Source: Planctomycetota bacterium
GTDB taxonomy: Bacteria > Planctomycetota > PUPC01 > JACPCR01
Length of the DNA: 61,703 nucleotides
Direction: 5' to 3'
NCBI GenBank assembly: GCA_027625095.1
Contig: JAQBXN010000036.1
Span: forward strand, 1 to 61,703
Below the pieces are notes generated by a model. It did no database searches. It was not told the DNA's origin and was given only the letters and a program-made list of their open reading frames with translations. Both the position numbers and the translations under genes were made by a program. Numbering within the stretch: the first letter of the stretch is position 1; every line of letters begins with the position of its first letter. Of this stretch, positions 36,861 through 44,350 are shown in pieces.

Positions 36861-37958
36861 TTAATAATCCACTTCGACCCAGCGTCTCTCTTCGATGGCT
36901 TTGAGGATGGCATCCATGACAGCCTGGCAATTTGCTCCATCTGCAAAAGAGGGGCTGCAATCCCGGCCTGCCCGAATCGCCTTTGAAAACTCCACCGCCT
37001 GGTCGTAGCGCCAGACCGCGCCCGGATCTCCTTCCCCCGCGACGCGTGTCGAGCCTTCTACCTTCATAAATTCATCGGGAACGGGAATCTCTTCAAAGCT
37101 TCCGCCCTTCTTGCCGAGGAGAATACGATAGGGGTGTTTCAACTCGTAAATGGCAGAGGCTTCCGTGCCGTTGACTTCACAAAAATCGTGGCTCACCCCA
37201 CCAAAGCCGTGCCCCTTGGCCAGCTTCGTGGATTCCCAGACTCCGGTCACACCGGATTTGAATTCAGCAATAAAGGCCGTCCAATCGTCCGTATCCGATG
37301 GCTCGACAGGATTTCCTGCCGCGTCGCGGTCGCGCATTTCGAATTGCTTGAACGCACCGCAGACGTTGGAGATTGGCCCAATCAGGAAATGTCCGAAATC
37401 GATTCGGTGAGAAGCCATGTCACCCAACTCACCGGTGCCGGCCGTCTTCTTCCACTGACGCCAGCCGACCGAGTAGTCTGTAAATTCCTGAAAACGCTGG
37501 GCTCGAAAGTGTCTCGGCGTGCCCAGGTCACCCCGATCGACCAGGTGTTTGAGGTAGCGCATCGCCGGCACAAAACGGTAGGTGAACGCGGTCTGGTGTC
37601 GTACGTCATTCTCCACTGCCGCGGCCAGCATCGTTTTTGCTTCAGCATGATTCATAGCTATCGGCTTCTCCACGAGCACATGCTTGCCAGCCTTCGCCGC
37701 CTCGATGGCCAGAGGCGCGTGGAGGAAATTCGGTGTCGCCACGATAACCGCATCGATGTCGTTTTGAGCCAGCAACTCGGTCGCGTTGGCGTGAGTTCGA
37801 ACCCCACCCCACTGCTGAGCTCTTTTGGCGACCTGTTCCTGATTGCTGTCAGTGATCGCCACCAGTCGGCCATTGGGGACGGTCTCAATCCCAGGCTTGT
37901 GAACATAACCGGCAATCCCACCCACTCCGATAATTCCGAATCTAAGCTCCTCATTCAT
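36861..37958 (-). CDS. Gfo/Idh/MocA-family oxidoreductase
   Basis: 365 residues. N-terminal Rossmann domain with GIIGVGGIAGYVHKPG at 8-23, the family EKP motif (VLVEKPIAMNHAEA near 95) and the C-terminal alpha/beta substrate domain (about 130-330) with the lysine-type active region GDMASHRIDFGHFL. These enzymes reduce or oxidise sugars and cyclitols with NAD(P). No sugar-specific neighbour allows a substrate to be named. Complete and of normal length; ATG start at 37958. Confidence 0.93.
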   Translation of the reverse strand: MNEELRFGIIGVGGIAGYVHKPGIETVPNGRLVAITDSNQEQVAKRAQQWGGVRTHANATELLAQNDIDAVIVATPNFLHAPLAIEAAKAGKHVLVEKPIAMNHAEAKTMLAAAVENDVRHQTAFTYRFVPAMRYLKHLVDRGDLGTPRHFRAQRFQEFTDYSVGWRQWKKTAGTGELGDMASHRIDFGHFLIGPISNVCGAFKQFEMRDRDAAGNPVEPSDTDDWTAFIAEFKSGVTGVWESTKLAKGHGFGGVSHDFCEVNGTEASAIYELKHPYRILLGKKGGSFEEIPVPDEFMKVEGSTRVAGEGDPGAVWRYDQAVEFSKAIRAGRDCSPSFADGANCQAVMDAILKAIEERRWVEVDY

Positions 37959-38145
37959 GTGTAACTCCTGACTGCAATGTTTGTTGAGTTGTGCAAGACC
38001 TCCATCTCCAGGGCTCGCAATAAGTTGAAAGTGACAGAATACGTGGGATTCAAACTCAGTTGCTGGCTGATTCTAACCAAACTACCAGGTATACCTCGAT
38101 CAGCTTGGTAGATGAGGCATGAAAGCCAGTTGAGTGAGTGAAGCA

Positions 38146-38805
38146 TTATCCCGGCTTGAATGGTTCCGCACCCAGCTTTAAGAGTTGCTTGTTGTCGGCG
38201 ACAGTTATCACATCCTTATTCCTAGCAAGGAAATCCCGACACAGATCTTCCGCATGTCCACCGGGGGACGCGTAAGTGATCAATATTCTTTCGGCAAGCG
38301 CTGCGACCACCAAATTTCGATATTGGCATGTGGCCTGGGACTGACGACGCAGCTTCGCATCGAACGGCGAAATCAGGGTTAACCGTCCTTCATCCACAGC
38401 CCTTCGCCATTGGGCAGATAGTCGTACGGGCAAAGCTCGTGCAGCGCAGACAACGACCCGCTGCTTACCTGTCAGAAAAATATCCAGACACTCTCGTTCC
38501 ATTGGGGAATGAAATCCTCCGATGACCGGCGTTTCGGTGTCCTTCAAATGACGTGCGAGTTCGTAGGTCTTCAGAATGACATTTCCCGGACATTTGACCG
38601 AACAGAAGAGAGCCGTGAGTGGCTCCGCCAGCAGGTCGGGTTTACCCATAACATGAAGGTAGTCCGGGGCATCTTTCCCCATATCTACTAGGCCCTGCGG
38701 CCACGAAGATGAGGTAGGATCGATGGTTGAATAGGTGCTCGGCATAGTTTTGCTGGATCGCAATGAACGGCTGACTCCCGGCGTAGGTAAATTACGCTCA
38801 GACAA
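38146..38805 (-). CDS. DprA/Smf-like (SLOG-superfamily) protein
   Basis: 219 residues from TTG 38805; ATG 38745 (MPSTYSTID) is an alternative. The core GGFHSPMERECLDIFLTGKQRVVVCAARAL, the following RAVDEGRLTLISPFD and QYRNLVVAALAERILITYASPGGHAEDLCRDFL match the Rossmann-like nucleotide-binding fold of DprA. It lacks the SAM and winged-helix domains of true DprA, so natural transformation is unlikely. The fold is used in SLOG proteins that sense nucleotide or NAD signals in defence operons. Last gene of a four-gene overlapping operon, coupled by eight bases to a HEPN-like gene. Confidence 0.75.
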   Translation of the reverse strand: MSERNLPTPGVSRSLRSSKTMPSTYSTIDPTSSSWPQGLVDMGKDAPDYLHVMGKPDLLAEPLTALFCSVKCPGNVILKTYELARHLKDTETPVIGGFHSPMERECLDIFLTGKQRVVVCAARALPVRLSAQWRRAVDEGRLTLISPFDAKLRRQSQATCQYRNLVVAALAERILITYASPGGHAEDLCRDFLARNKDVITVADNKQLLKLGAEPFKPG

Positions 38806-39235
38806 GGACTGCTCTGGGATCTATTTCCGTGATGCGAGTGACGCCTTTCCCGCGTAACACGTCGACGACATGATCGCGCACTGTCTCGAAACGGCTGAGT
38901 TGTTCCTGCTCAATTTCTCTTGGAGAAAATAGGCGACCTTCATAGCGCGCATCGCGTGATGCCTCCTCGAGCTTCCGATAGTCGCGAGTCATCGCGATCA
39001 TGTCCTGTTCCCTGTTGAGCCAGCCTCGCAATGAAATGTGGTCGTCGAATCGCTCGCCGTAGAGTTGGGCCGCAGCCTTCACGTAAATGCAGGCCAGATA
39101 AAAAAGGAGGGTGACCTGCCAGTCAGAGACATCCTCCGGAGGATTGCTGGACTTTGCAGCATCGGTGAGGAGTCGCAGGACTTTCAGGTCATGTTTCAAA
39201 AGTTCCAGGTATTTCTGGACTTCCGGAGGGTTCAT
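38798..39235 (-). CDS. HEPN-like all-helical protein
   Basis: 145 residues, predicted all-helical. LLFYLACIYVKAAAQLYGERFDDHISLRGWL followed by TRDYRKLEEASRDARYEGRLFSPREI looks like the small HEPN-like proteins in mobile islands. The classical RX4-6H RNase motif is not obvious, so catalysis is uncertain. The start overlaps the previous gene by four bases (ATGA) and the end overlaps the DprA-like gene by eight. Such pairing of a helical HEPN-like protein with a SLOG/DprA-like sensor suggests an effector and sensor pair, which is inference. Confidence 0.6.
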   Translation of the reverse strand: MNPPEVQKYLELLKHDLKVLRLLTDAAKSSNPPEDVSDWQVTLLFYLACIYVKAAAQLYGERFDDHISLRGWLNREQDMIAMTRDYRKLEEASRDARYEGRLFSPREIEQEQLSRFETVRDHVVDVLRGKGVTRITEIDPRAVLV

Positions 39236-39624
39236 CGTCTTTGATAGTGCACGATTCCCGATGAGAGAACGGACGCGAGGGCATCGCCGCTCTGTGACAC
39301 GGTCACCCTTAAGTCAAAGGGGACTTTCTGAAAGATTCGGAACATTTCCCTTTCCGCGTCGAAAATGTCATCCAGCAGTTCATCGGGGTCATGCTCCAAG
39401 GCGACCAGAACGCAGTGACGCTCGGGCTCAATCCGCTCGACAATCGCCAGTACTTCGGGGCGTGACGCGATTTCGCGGAACATGAAAGAACCGGGCGAAA
39501 GCCACATATTGCCCACCGCTCCGTGTTCTGCGGTTTCAGAGGGGGTGACCTCCACCGCGTTTGGCTGTCCGATCGACCCTTGTTCATCGATCTCCTGTAT
39601 GGCAACAACTGCGTTATCAAACAT
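39232..39624 (-). CDS. Small protein of unknown function in DUF6941 operon
   Basis: 130 residues, no signal peptide or membrane segment. Charged alpha/beta composition with HCVLVALEHDPDELLDDIFDAEREMFRIF in the second half; the end DLRVTVSQSGDALASVLSSGIVHYQRR is strand-like. I do not recognise a family. Overlaps DUF6941 by eight bases and the HEPN-like gene by four, so it is surely part of the same transcript and probably of the same complex or pathway. Confidence 0.65.
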   Translation of the reverse strand: MFDNAVVAIQEIDEQGSIGQPNAVEVTPSETAEHGAVGNMWLSPGSFMFREIASRPEVLAIVERIEPERHCVLVALEHDPDELLDDIFDAEREMFRIFQKVPFDLRVTVSQSGDALASVLSSGIVHYQRR

Positions 39625-40021
39625 TGGGTTGCTCTCCTGTTATCTCAATGGCCGAGAGAGGGATATCGTCAATCACCTCACCATTGAAGCTGAGACAAAA
39701 CCGATAATTCCCCGGTGCAGGAATAATAAGTTGTCGGGTTTGCATCCCGAATTCGACTGTAGCCAAGCGGTTCCGCACCTGAAGTTTGAGCGAGGGAAGT
39801 ATCGAGTGACAGCGGTCTTCTGAGTCTCGGAACTCGATTCCAACGTTGTAGTCTCCTTCGGCATCCGTGACCTGCATAAAAAGACCCAACGTTCCGTGAA
39901 TCACCGGGTACTTGGGGGCAAGAATTTTGTCAAAAACACCGATGACACACCACTTCCCGTTGTCCTGCCGAAAGACCATGTCGGCGATAAGGTAAGACTT
40001 CAATTTCGGGGTAACGGGCAT
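39617..40021 (-). CDS. DUF6941 family protein
   Basis: 134 residues. The sequence follows the DUF6941 pattern from end to end: SYLIADMVFRQDNGKWCVIGVFDKILAPKYPVIHGTLGLF, then DAEGDYNVGIEFRDSEDR and TRQLIIPAPGNYRFCLSFNGEVIDDIPLSAIEI. It looks like a single beta-sandwich, cytoplasmic. The biochemical role of the family is not known to me. First gene of the four-gene minus-strand operon. Its ATG (40021) overlaps an ATG on the other strand, so any promoter must lie within or beyond the decayed ImmA remnant. Confidence 0.8.
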   Translation of the reverse strand: MPVTPKLKSYLIADMVFRQDNGKWCVIGVFDKILAPKYPVIHGTLGLFMQVTDAEGDYNVGIEFRDSEDRCHSILPSLKLQVRNRLATVEFGMQTRQLIIPAPGNYRFCLSFNGEVIDDIPLSAIEITGEQPNV

Positions 40022-40106
40022 GAGTCAATTTTCCCTGGATGACACTCGCCGAAGTATGATTCTCCCAAAGCTTCCAGTCAATGCGCGTCAAGGAAACCAT
40101 CGCGCT

Positions 40107-40345
40107 GGCAAGAGCATCATTGCCAACTGGCGAGGGTCGACCCGGATCGAATGGGAGGCCAACTGGTTCGCAGCAGGCCTGTTGATGCCGGCGGCCGTAT
40201 TCAGTGAGGCGATGGCGGAGAAAGGCCGCGACAATCTACGTGCGCTCGCTCACCGATTTAACGTCTCTATCGTTGCTGCTGAATTCAGGAGAGATACGGT
40301 TGACTCCAGATAGACCGACGGCGAGGCGGCTGTTTACCTGGGGCA
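40107..40345 (+). pseudogene. Decayed copy of ImmA/IrrE end and cyclase start
   Basis: Roughly 240 bases that align at about 80 percent with 41262-41505. The encoded RGSTRIEWEANWFAAGLLMP and KGRDNLRALAHRFNV repeat the intact ImmA/IrrE protein downstream. The HEXXH region is gone. After the stop (near 40313) the likeness continues for about 30 bases into what would be the start of the cyclase gene (CCGACGGCGAGGCGGCTGTT against CCGACGGCGCTGCGGCTGTT), then stops. An apparent frame runs from 40020 but its first 29 residues have no counterpart. This is the scar of a second ImmA/cyclase module. Confidence 0.8.
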
Positions 40346-40453
40346 AGCAAGAGATGGCAATATCCTCGCTGAGAATTATCTTTACGTGCCCTTGACGGCA
40401 CTCACTGTTCGCCTTACAACCTTCTAAATCCACCCCTTCGCGAGCACTGGCAC

Positions 40454-40915
40454 ATGATGACCGAGCAACCAACGGCACCATGGGCGGCGGACCAATTTAT
40501 TTCTGACGACTTGGCGCGGTTGGCGTGTCTGGCCGCGATAGAACTGGACAATCTTTCTCTGGAACGATGCAAAGACCTCCCATCACTTGGGCGTCTTGCG
40601 GATTTGCTGGACGAATCATTGACGAACGTGACCAATCCATCTTCCCCCTCGTCTCAGCTCAACACAACCACTGCAATTATCGTCTGCCACGCTCTCAACG
40701 ACTCTGGTTGGTCAGACTCGCTCTCGTTGATCGATGACTTGGTCGAACTTACCGGAGAACTGACAGTCTTGATGAGAGGGGTCTGTCGAGCGCCGTTGGA
40801 ACCGGCTCAGCACGATAGGGACTCAATTATCAAACTCGGTGAGTTCTGCCTTGCAGTATCACGTTGGAGTCAAGCTCTGGAGGATCGTTATTCGTGGTTC
40901 AATTTTACCCACTAA
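40454..40915 (+). CDS. 153-residue protein of unknown function before ImmA/IrrE
   Basis: 153 residues, helical, acidic, no membrane segment or signal peptide. DDLARLACLAAIELDNLSLERCKDL and LSLIDDLVELTGELTVLMRGVC form the recognisable helices. No family recognised; no helix-turn-helix is evident, although the position directly before an ImmA/IrrE peptidase is where a repressor or substrate would be expected. Ten bases separate it from the next gene, so the three plus-strand genes probably form one transcript. Confidence 0.6.
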   Translation: MMTEQPTAPWAADQFISDDLARLACLAAIELDNLSLERCKDLPSLGRLADLLDESLTNVTNPSSPSSQLNTTTAIIVCHALNDSGWSDSLSLIDDLVELTGELTVLMRGVCRAPLEPAQHDRDSIIKLGEFCLAVSRWSQALEDRYSWFNFTH

Positions 40916-40925
40916 TTAGCCGCCC

Positions 40926-41468
40926 ATGGAAACCCTGAAAAGAGACATCGATTACATTGAAGACGACGAGATCGAGCCGACGAATCTTACCAAGAAGGAA
41001 GTTGAAAATGTAGGTCAATCGATAGGTGAAATTGCGAAATTTACTCCTGGAGACGACCCGAGAAGTCTGATCGAAGCGTTCAAGGGGCGGTTGCACGTTT
41101 TGCCAGTCGAGGATAGTTGGTGGAGGTCCGAGTCCGGTTCAATCTTTGTCCACAGTAGAGGCGATTTTGATGTAGTCCTGCCTCGAACTACCAGCCCTCT
41201 GCGTGACAATTTCACTATTGCCCATGAAATAGGCCACTATGTGCTTCACTCGGATTGCGGCGACAAGAGTATCATAGCCTATCGTCGAGGTTCGACTCGG
41301 ATTGAGTGGGAAGCGAACTGGTTTGCGGCAGGCTTGCTGATGCCGGAAGAGGCCTTCAGAGCAGCGATGAGGGAAAAGGGACGGGACAATTTACGTGCGC
41401 TCGCTCACAGGTTTAACGTCTCTGTAGTGGCTGCTGAAGTCAGGAGAGATACGGTTGAGCCAAGATAG
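40926..41468 (+). CDS. ImmA/IrrE-family metallopeptidase
   Basis: 180 residues. Zinc peptidase with HEIGHYVLH near residue 100 (HEXXH) and the downstream glutamate in WEANWFAAGLLMP near 131, so all three metal ligands are present. There is no N-terminal helix-turn-helix; instead a charged helix (about 1-40) precedes the catalytic domain. Family members (ImmA, IrrE, CapP) cleave a partner repressor in response to DNA damage or other stress. The gene overlaps the cyclase-like gene by 14 bases. Its last 60 codons contain the ribosome binding site of that gene. Confidence 0.9.
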   Translation: METLKRDIDYIEDDEIEPTNLTKKEVENVGQSIGEIAKFTPGDDPRSLIEAFKGRLHVLPVEDSWWRSESGSIFVHSRGDFDVVLPRTTSPLRDNFTIAHEIGHYVLHSDCGDKSIIAYRRGSTRIEWEANWFAAGLLMPEEAFRAAMREKGRDNLRALAHRFNVSVVAAEVRRDTVEPR

Positions 41469-42408
41469 TCCGACGGCGCTGCGGCTGTTTCTCAGTGCAG
41501 ATATTGAGGGTTCCACAGACTACAAGGCACGTAACCAGGCACCGGAAGATCGAAGCCCCGAATGGCTTGAGGTCTTTGAGAAATTCTTTGGCGAGTTTCC
41601 AGGTCACGTCAAAACTGGCTACGAAAAGTGCGAACACCGCCTACCTGTTCCACCTGAACAACTCGAAAGCGGGAAGTTCGCCGGTGACGAGATTGCTTTA
41701 TTCGTAAAGCTGACGCGACATGAAGAAGTACTCACCCATTTGAGCGCTTTCCGCAAAGCCCTTGATGCATACCAGGTACAGTGGAAAGAAGATGGAATCG
41801 ATCTGCGATTGAAGGGCTGCGGGTGGCTGGCAGGTTTCCCCATTAAGAATTCTGAGATTCACATTAACGGAACCACCGACTTTATCGGCCCTTACATGGA
41901 TATTGGCTTCCGCCTGTCAAAAGAAGCGATACCAGATCGGCTTGTCCTTTCTGCAGACCTGGCGTTGATGTTCCTGGATGCAAGAAACACTTGCGGCTTT
42001 CAGCCAAAGGCCACAGAAAAATTCAAACTCCGATTCTGGGAACTCCGTTTACTGAAGGGCGTGCTGGCTGGCGAGCCCTATCCGATTTTCTATTGGGACC
42101 TGATTCATCCGGATTCGCAGTGGGATGACCTTGTCCGTCAGGAAGTGCCCGCCGAAGTCTTCCATCAGACCGCGTCGAATCTATTGGAAAGATTTCTCTC
42201 TGAGTCCAATGTGTTGCGGGTACCCTTCATTAACGAATCGGATGAAGACAATCCGCGCTACCAACCCAAACCCGAAGACCAAGAGAAAATCGCCAACCTG
42301 CAGGGCCAGACCGCTGAAATCGAACAGACGCCGACTCGGTCACCCGATGACCTGATCAAGAAGGCGAAGACAGCGAAGAAGGCGTCCAGAACCAAGAAGT
42401 CGAAGTAG
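41455..42408 (+). CDS. Class III nucleotide-cyclase-like protein
   Basis: 317 residues. The catalytic domain (about 8-215) carries both metal-binding sites, Asp16 in SADIEGST and Asp78 in AGDE, and the strand/helix GPYMDIGFRLS that holds the catalytic arginine (Arg153); the usual asparagine before it is Asp149. The fold and these substitutions recall the cyclases of Pycsar-like defence systems, but the nucleotide made cannot be read from sequence. The C-terminal 90 residues are low-complexity and very lysine-rich (LIKKAKTAKKASRTKKSK). Start TTG 41455 is chosen because AGGAG precedes it by eight bases. Coupled to the ImmA/IrrE gene. Confidence 0.82.
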   Translation: MSQDSPTALRLFLSADIEGSTDYKARNQAPEDRSPEWLEVFEKFFGEFPGHVKTGYEKCEHRLPVPPEQLESGKFAGDEIALFVKLTRHEEVLTHLSAFRKALDAYQVQWKEDGIDLRLKGCGWLAGFPIKNSEIHINGTTDFIGPYMDIGFRLSKEAIPDRLVLSADLALMFLDARNTCGFQPKATEKFKLRFWELRLLKGVLAGEPYPIFYWDLIHPDSQWDDLVRQEVPAEVFHQTASNLLERFLSESNVLRVPFINESDEDNPRYQPKPEDQEKIANLQGQTAEIEQTPTRSPDDLIKKAKTAKKASRTKKSK

Positions 42409-42463
42409 CTCTGGCCTCCAGGCCGGAGTGGTTTTTCCTGCGAGCCTTTCGGCTCGAATAAGA

Positions 42464-42483
42464 CGCCGCCCAGGAGGGCAGCG
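42464..42483. repeat. REP-like palindrome after the cyclase gene
   Basis: CGCCGCCC and GGGCAGCG pair except for one mismatch around a four-base loop (AGGA), followed by CTACG. A smaller hairpin, CGAGCC/GGCTCG, precedes it at about 42441-42456. GTAGCGC-type palindromes of this kind are dispersed in many PVC genomes. Either hairpin could also end transcription of the ImmA/cyclase unit. Confidence 0.55.
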
Positions 42484-42571
42484 CTACGAGGGGCCGCTCG
42501 ATGGTTTGAGGCGAAGCTTCGCTGGGCTATAAAGCCATATTAGACAATGCTATACAGCTTGTGATAACTGA

Positions 42572-42646
42572 TAGCGAGGGTGGGACTCGAACCCACTACC
42601 TGTCGCTTATGAGACGACCGCTCTAAACCAAATGAGCTACCTCGCC
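42572..42646 (-). tRNA. tRNA with CAT anticodon (Met, possibly Ile2)
   Basis: The minus strand folds into a complete cloverleaf: acceptor GGCGAGG/CCTCGCT (last pair G-T), D arm GCTC/GAGC, anticodon stem GTCGT/GCGAC around loop CTCATAA, and T arm GTGGG/CCCAC with TTCGAGT. The discriminator is A and no CCA is encoded. The CAT anticodon allows elongator methionine or, after lysidine modification, isoleucine; the body fits elongator methionine somewhat better. It marks the right edge of the accessory island. No direct repeat of its 3' end was found on the other side. Confidence 0.93.
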
Positions 42647-42709
42647 GGACTATCCCTCGATTGAGGGGCGGTATTCTACGAGCGGTCGTGGTGTTTTCAA
42701 TGAATCGGA

Positions 42710-44206
42710 TTAACGCTGCTGGTTCAGGGGTGCCTTCAGCTTGAATTCCATTTTCGTTTTGTAGCAAGTGATTTGATCGTCCGGTTTGAGAGTGGCTTCT
42801 GTGACCCGCTCGCCGTTGAGGTCCATTGGGCTCGATTTGGAAAGGACTTCGAAATGGAACTTATCGCCCTTCTTGGTGATCTTGCATTGCTGCCTGGAGA
42901 TCCAGCGATCGCGTAAGCGAATGTCTGCGGAATTGTGCCGACCGAGAATGGTTTCGTTCCAGCAGAGAGAAAACCGTTTCCCTTCATCTGCACCCTCGGT
43001 CACGTAGAGCATCGGGACGAGAAATTCTGAATGCCGGACATCGGTAGGCGGGATGGCGCATCGGACTGTCACTGCATTTAGAAAGAGCGGCGGCGCGGGA
43101 GGGAGCTTATCTCCCAGTTTCTTCAACATGCTCGCCAGTTGATCCGCGGTTTCAGGCCGGTTCTCTCTCTTTTTCGACATCATCTTCAGGATTACTTCCT
43201 CGGTTTCCGGGGAGACACCGTGGGTGAGTTCGCTTGGGAAATCGACATCTTTGTTAACGATCTTGTCGAGTAGCTCGGGCAGGTTGTTGGCTTTGAAAGG
43301 GATGGTACCAGTCAGCAGATGGTAAAGCGTGGTACCCAGCGAAAAGATATCCGTGCGGAAGTCCAGATCCCCGCGGCCCATGGCCTGCTCGGGCGACATG
43401 TATGCCGGGGTGCCCGCAGCGGTTCCGGAGCGCGTGCTGTGTTCTGACATGATGGTCCGTGCCAGGCCCAGATCGCAAAGCTTGGCCTGGCCCTGCGAAT
43501 TCAGCATGATGTTGGCCGGCTTCACGTCCCGATGGATGAGGTTATGTTTGGCCGCGTGCTGGAGAGCGGAAGCGATTCGATAGCCAATGTGTGCCACTCG
43601 CGATTCATCCAACCGGCGTTCCCGTTTGAGGATCGTTGCCAGGCTTTCGCCATCCACGTATTCCATGACGAAATAGTGGTAGCCTCCGGATTCCCCGAAA
43701 TCGATGGCCTGGATCACGTTCGGATGGTTGAGGCTGGCCGCGCTCTTGGCCTCACGCTGAAAATTTCTGATGAATCCGGGATTAGCTGCAAGCTCTTCAT
43801 CGAGAATCTTGATGGCCACGCGCCGGCCGATACTGAGTTGTTCGGCAAGGTAAACGGTACCTGCGGTGCCGTTGCCTACATTCTTCAAAAATTTGAAGTT
43901 CGGGATACTGCTATTGAGCAGTTGGACCTTATTCGTCTGTTCAAACGCATTGATGACAGCTTTGATCTGGCTTTTCTTAAGGACGCCCCTGCGAAAGAGA
44001 ACATCAATGAGCCTGATTCGCTTGCCGGATTTTAATTGGGCCTCCAGTTCAGAGATGCACTCATTTATCTGAGTCTCACTGGCCAGATTGTTCTTGAGAA
44101 CAATCTTTGCAATCAGTTTGATTTCTTCTTCGGGCATGGGCGCGGGATTCAGGAGGGGAAGGCTTGATAATTGAACTTTTCCATTTTCTCGCGTTATCGC
44201 CGCCAA
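42710..44206 (-). CDS. Ser/Thr protein kinase with C-terminal FHA domain
   Basis: 498 residues from TTG 44206; ATG 44137 (MPEEEIKLIAKIV) is the other candidate and would remove 23 unconserved residues. After a helical N-terminal region (about 25-95) comes the kinase (about 105-365): GNGTAGTVYLAE, lysine in VAIKIL, HRDVKPANIM, DLGLA in place of DFG, GTPAYMSPEQ. A C-terminal FHA domain (about 395-485) has ETILGRHNSADIRL and ISRQQCKI. No membrane segment, so cytosolic. Divergent from the second kinase with 144 bases between; the pair are probably under related control. Confidence 0.93.
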   Translation of the reverse strand: MAAITRENGKVQLSSLPLLNPAPMPEEEIKLIAKIVLKNNLASETQINECISELEAQLKSGKRIRLIDVLFRRGVLKKSQIKAVINAFEQTNKVQLLNSSIPNFKFLKNVGNGTAGTVYLAEQLSIGRRVAIKILDEELAANPGFIRNFQREAKSAASLNHPNVIQAIDFGESGGYHYFVMEYVDGESLATILKRERRLDESRVAHIGYRIASALQHAAKHNLIHRDVKPANIMLNSQGQAKLCDLGLARTIMSEHSTRSGTAAGTPAYMSPEQAMGRGDLDFRTDIFSLGTTLYHLLTGTIPFKANNLPELLDKIVNKDVDFPSELTHGVSPETEEVILKMMSKKRENRPETADQLASMLKKLGDKLPPAPPLFLNAVTVRCAIPPTDVRHSEFLVPMLYVTEGADEGKRFSLCWNETILGRHNSADIRLRDRWISRQQCKITKKGDKFHFEVLSKSSPMDLNGERVTEATLKPDDQITCYKTKMEFKLKAPLNQQR

Positions 44207-44350
44207 TCCGTATTTCGTTCAAACGCGTGATTATCCGCTGTGGAAAGGGGTTTTCAATTGAACGTCGGCAATTGATCATCTGGTGAATGGGGTCGTATAC
44301 TCTCTGGTTCCTTGTAACCGAAACAGACATTTCTTTAACTGGTAATCGCG

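Noticed and set aside
38146..38805. Genuine DprA of natural transformation
   Set aside because: Too short, lacks flanking domains, and lies in an overlapping operon with HEPN-like and DUF6941 genes.
40020..40106. First 29 codons of the frame leading into the ImmA remnant
   Set aside because: No counterpart in the intact copy, and its ATG overlaps the DUF6941 start codon; chance open frame.
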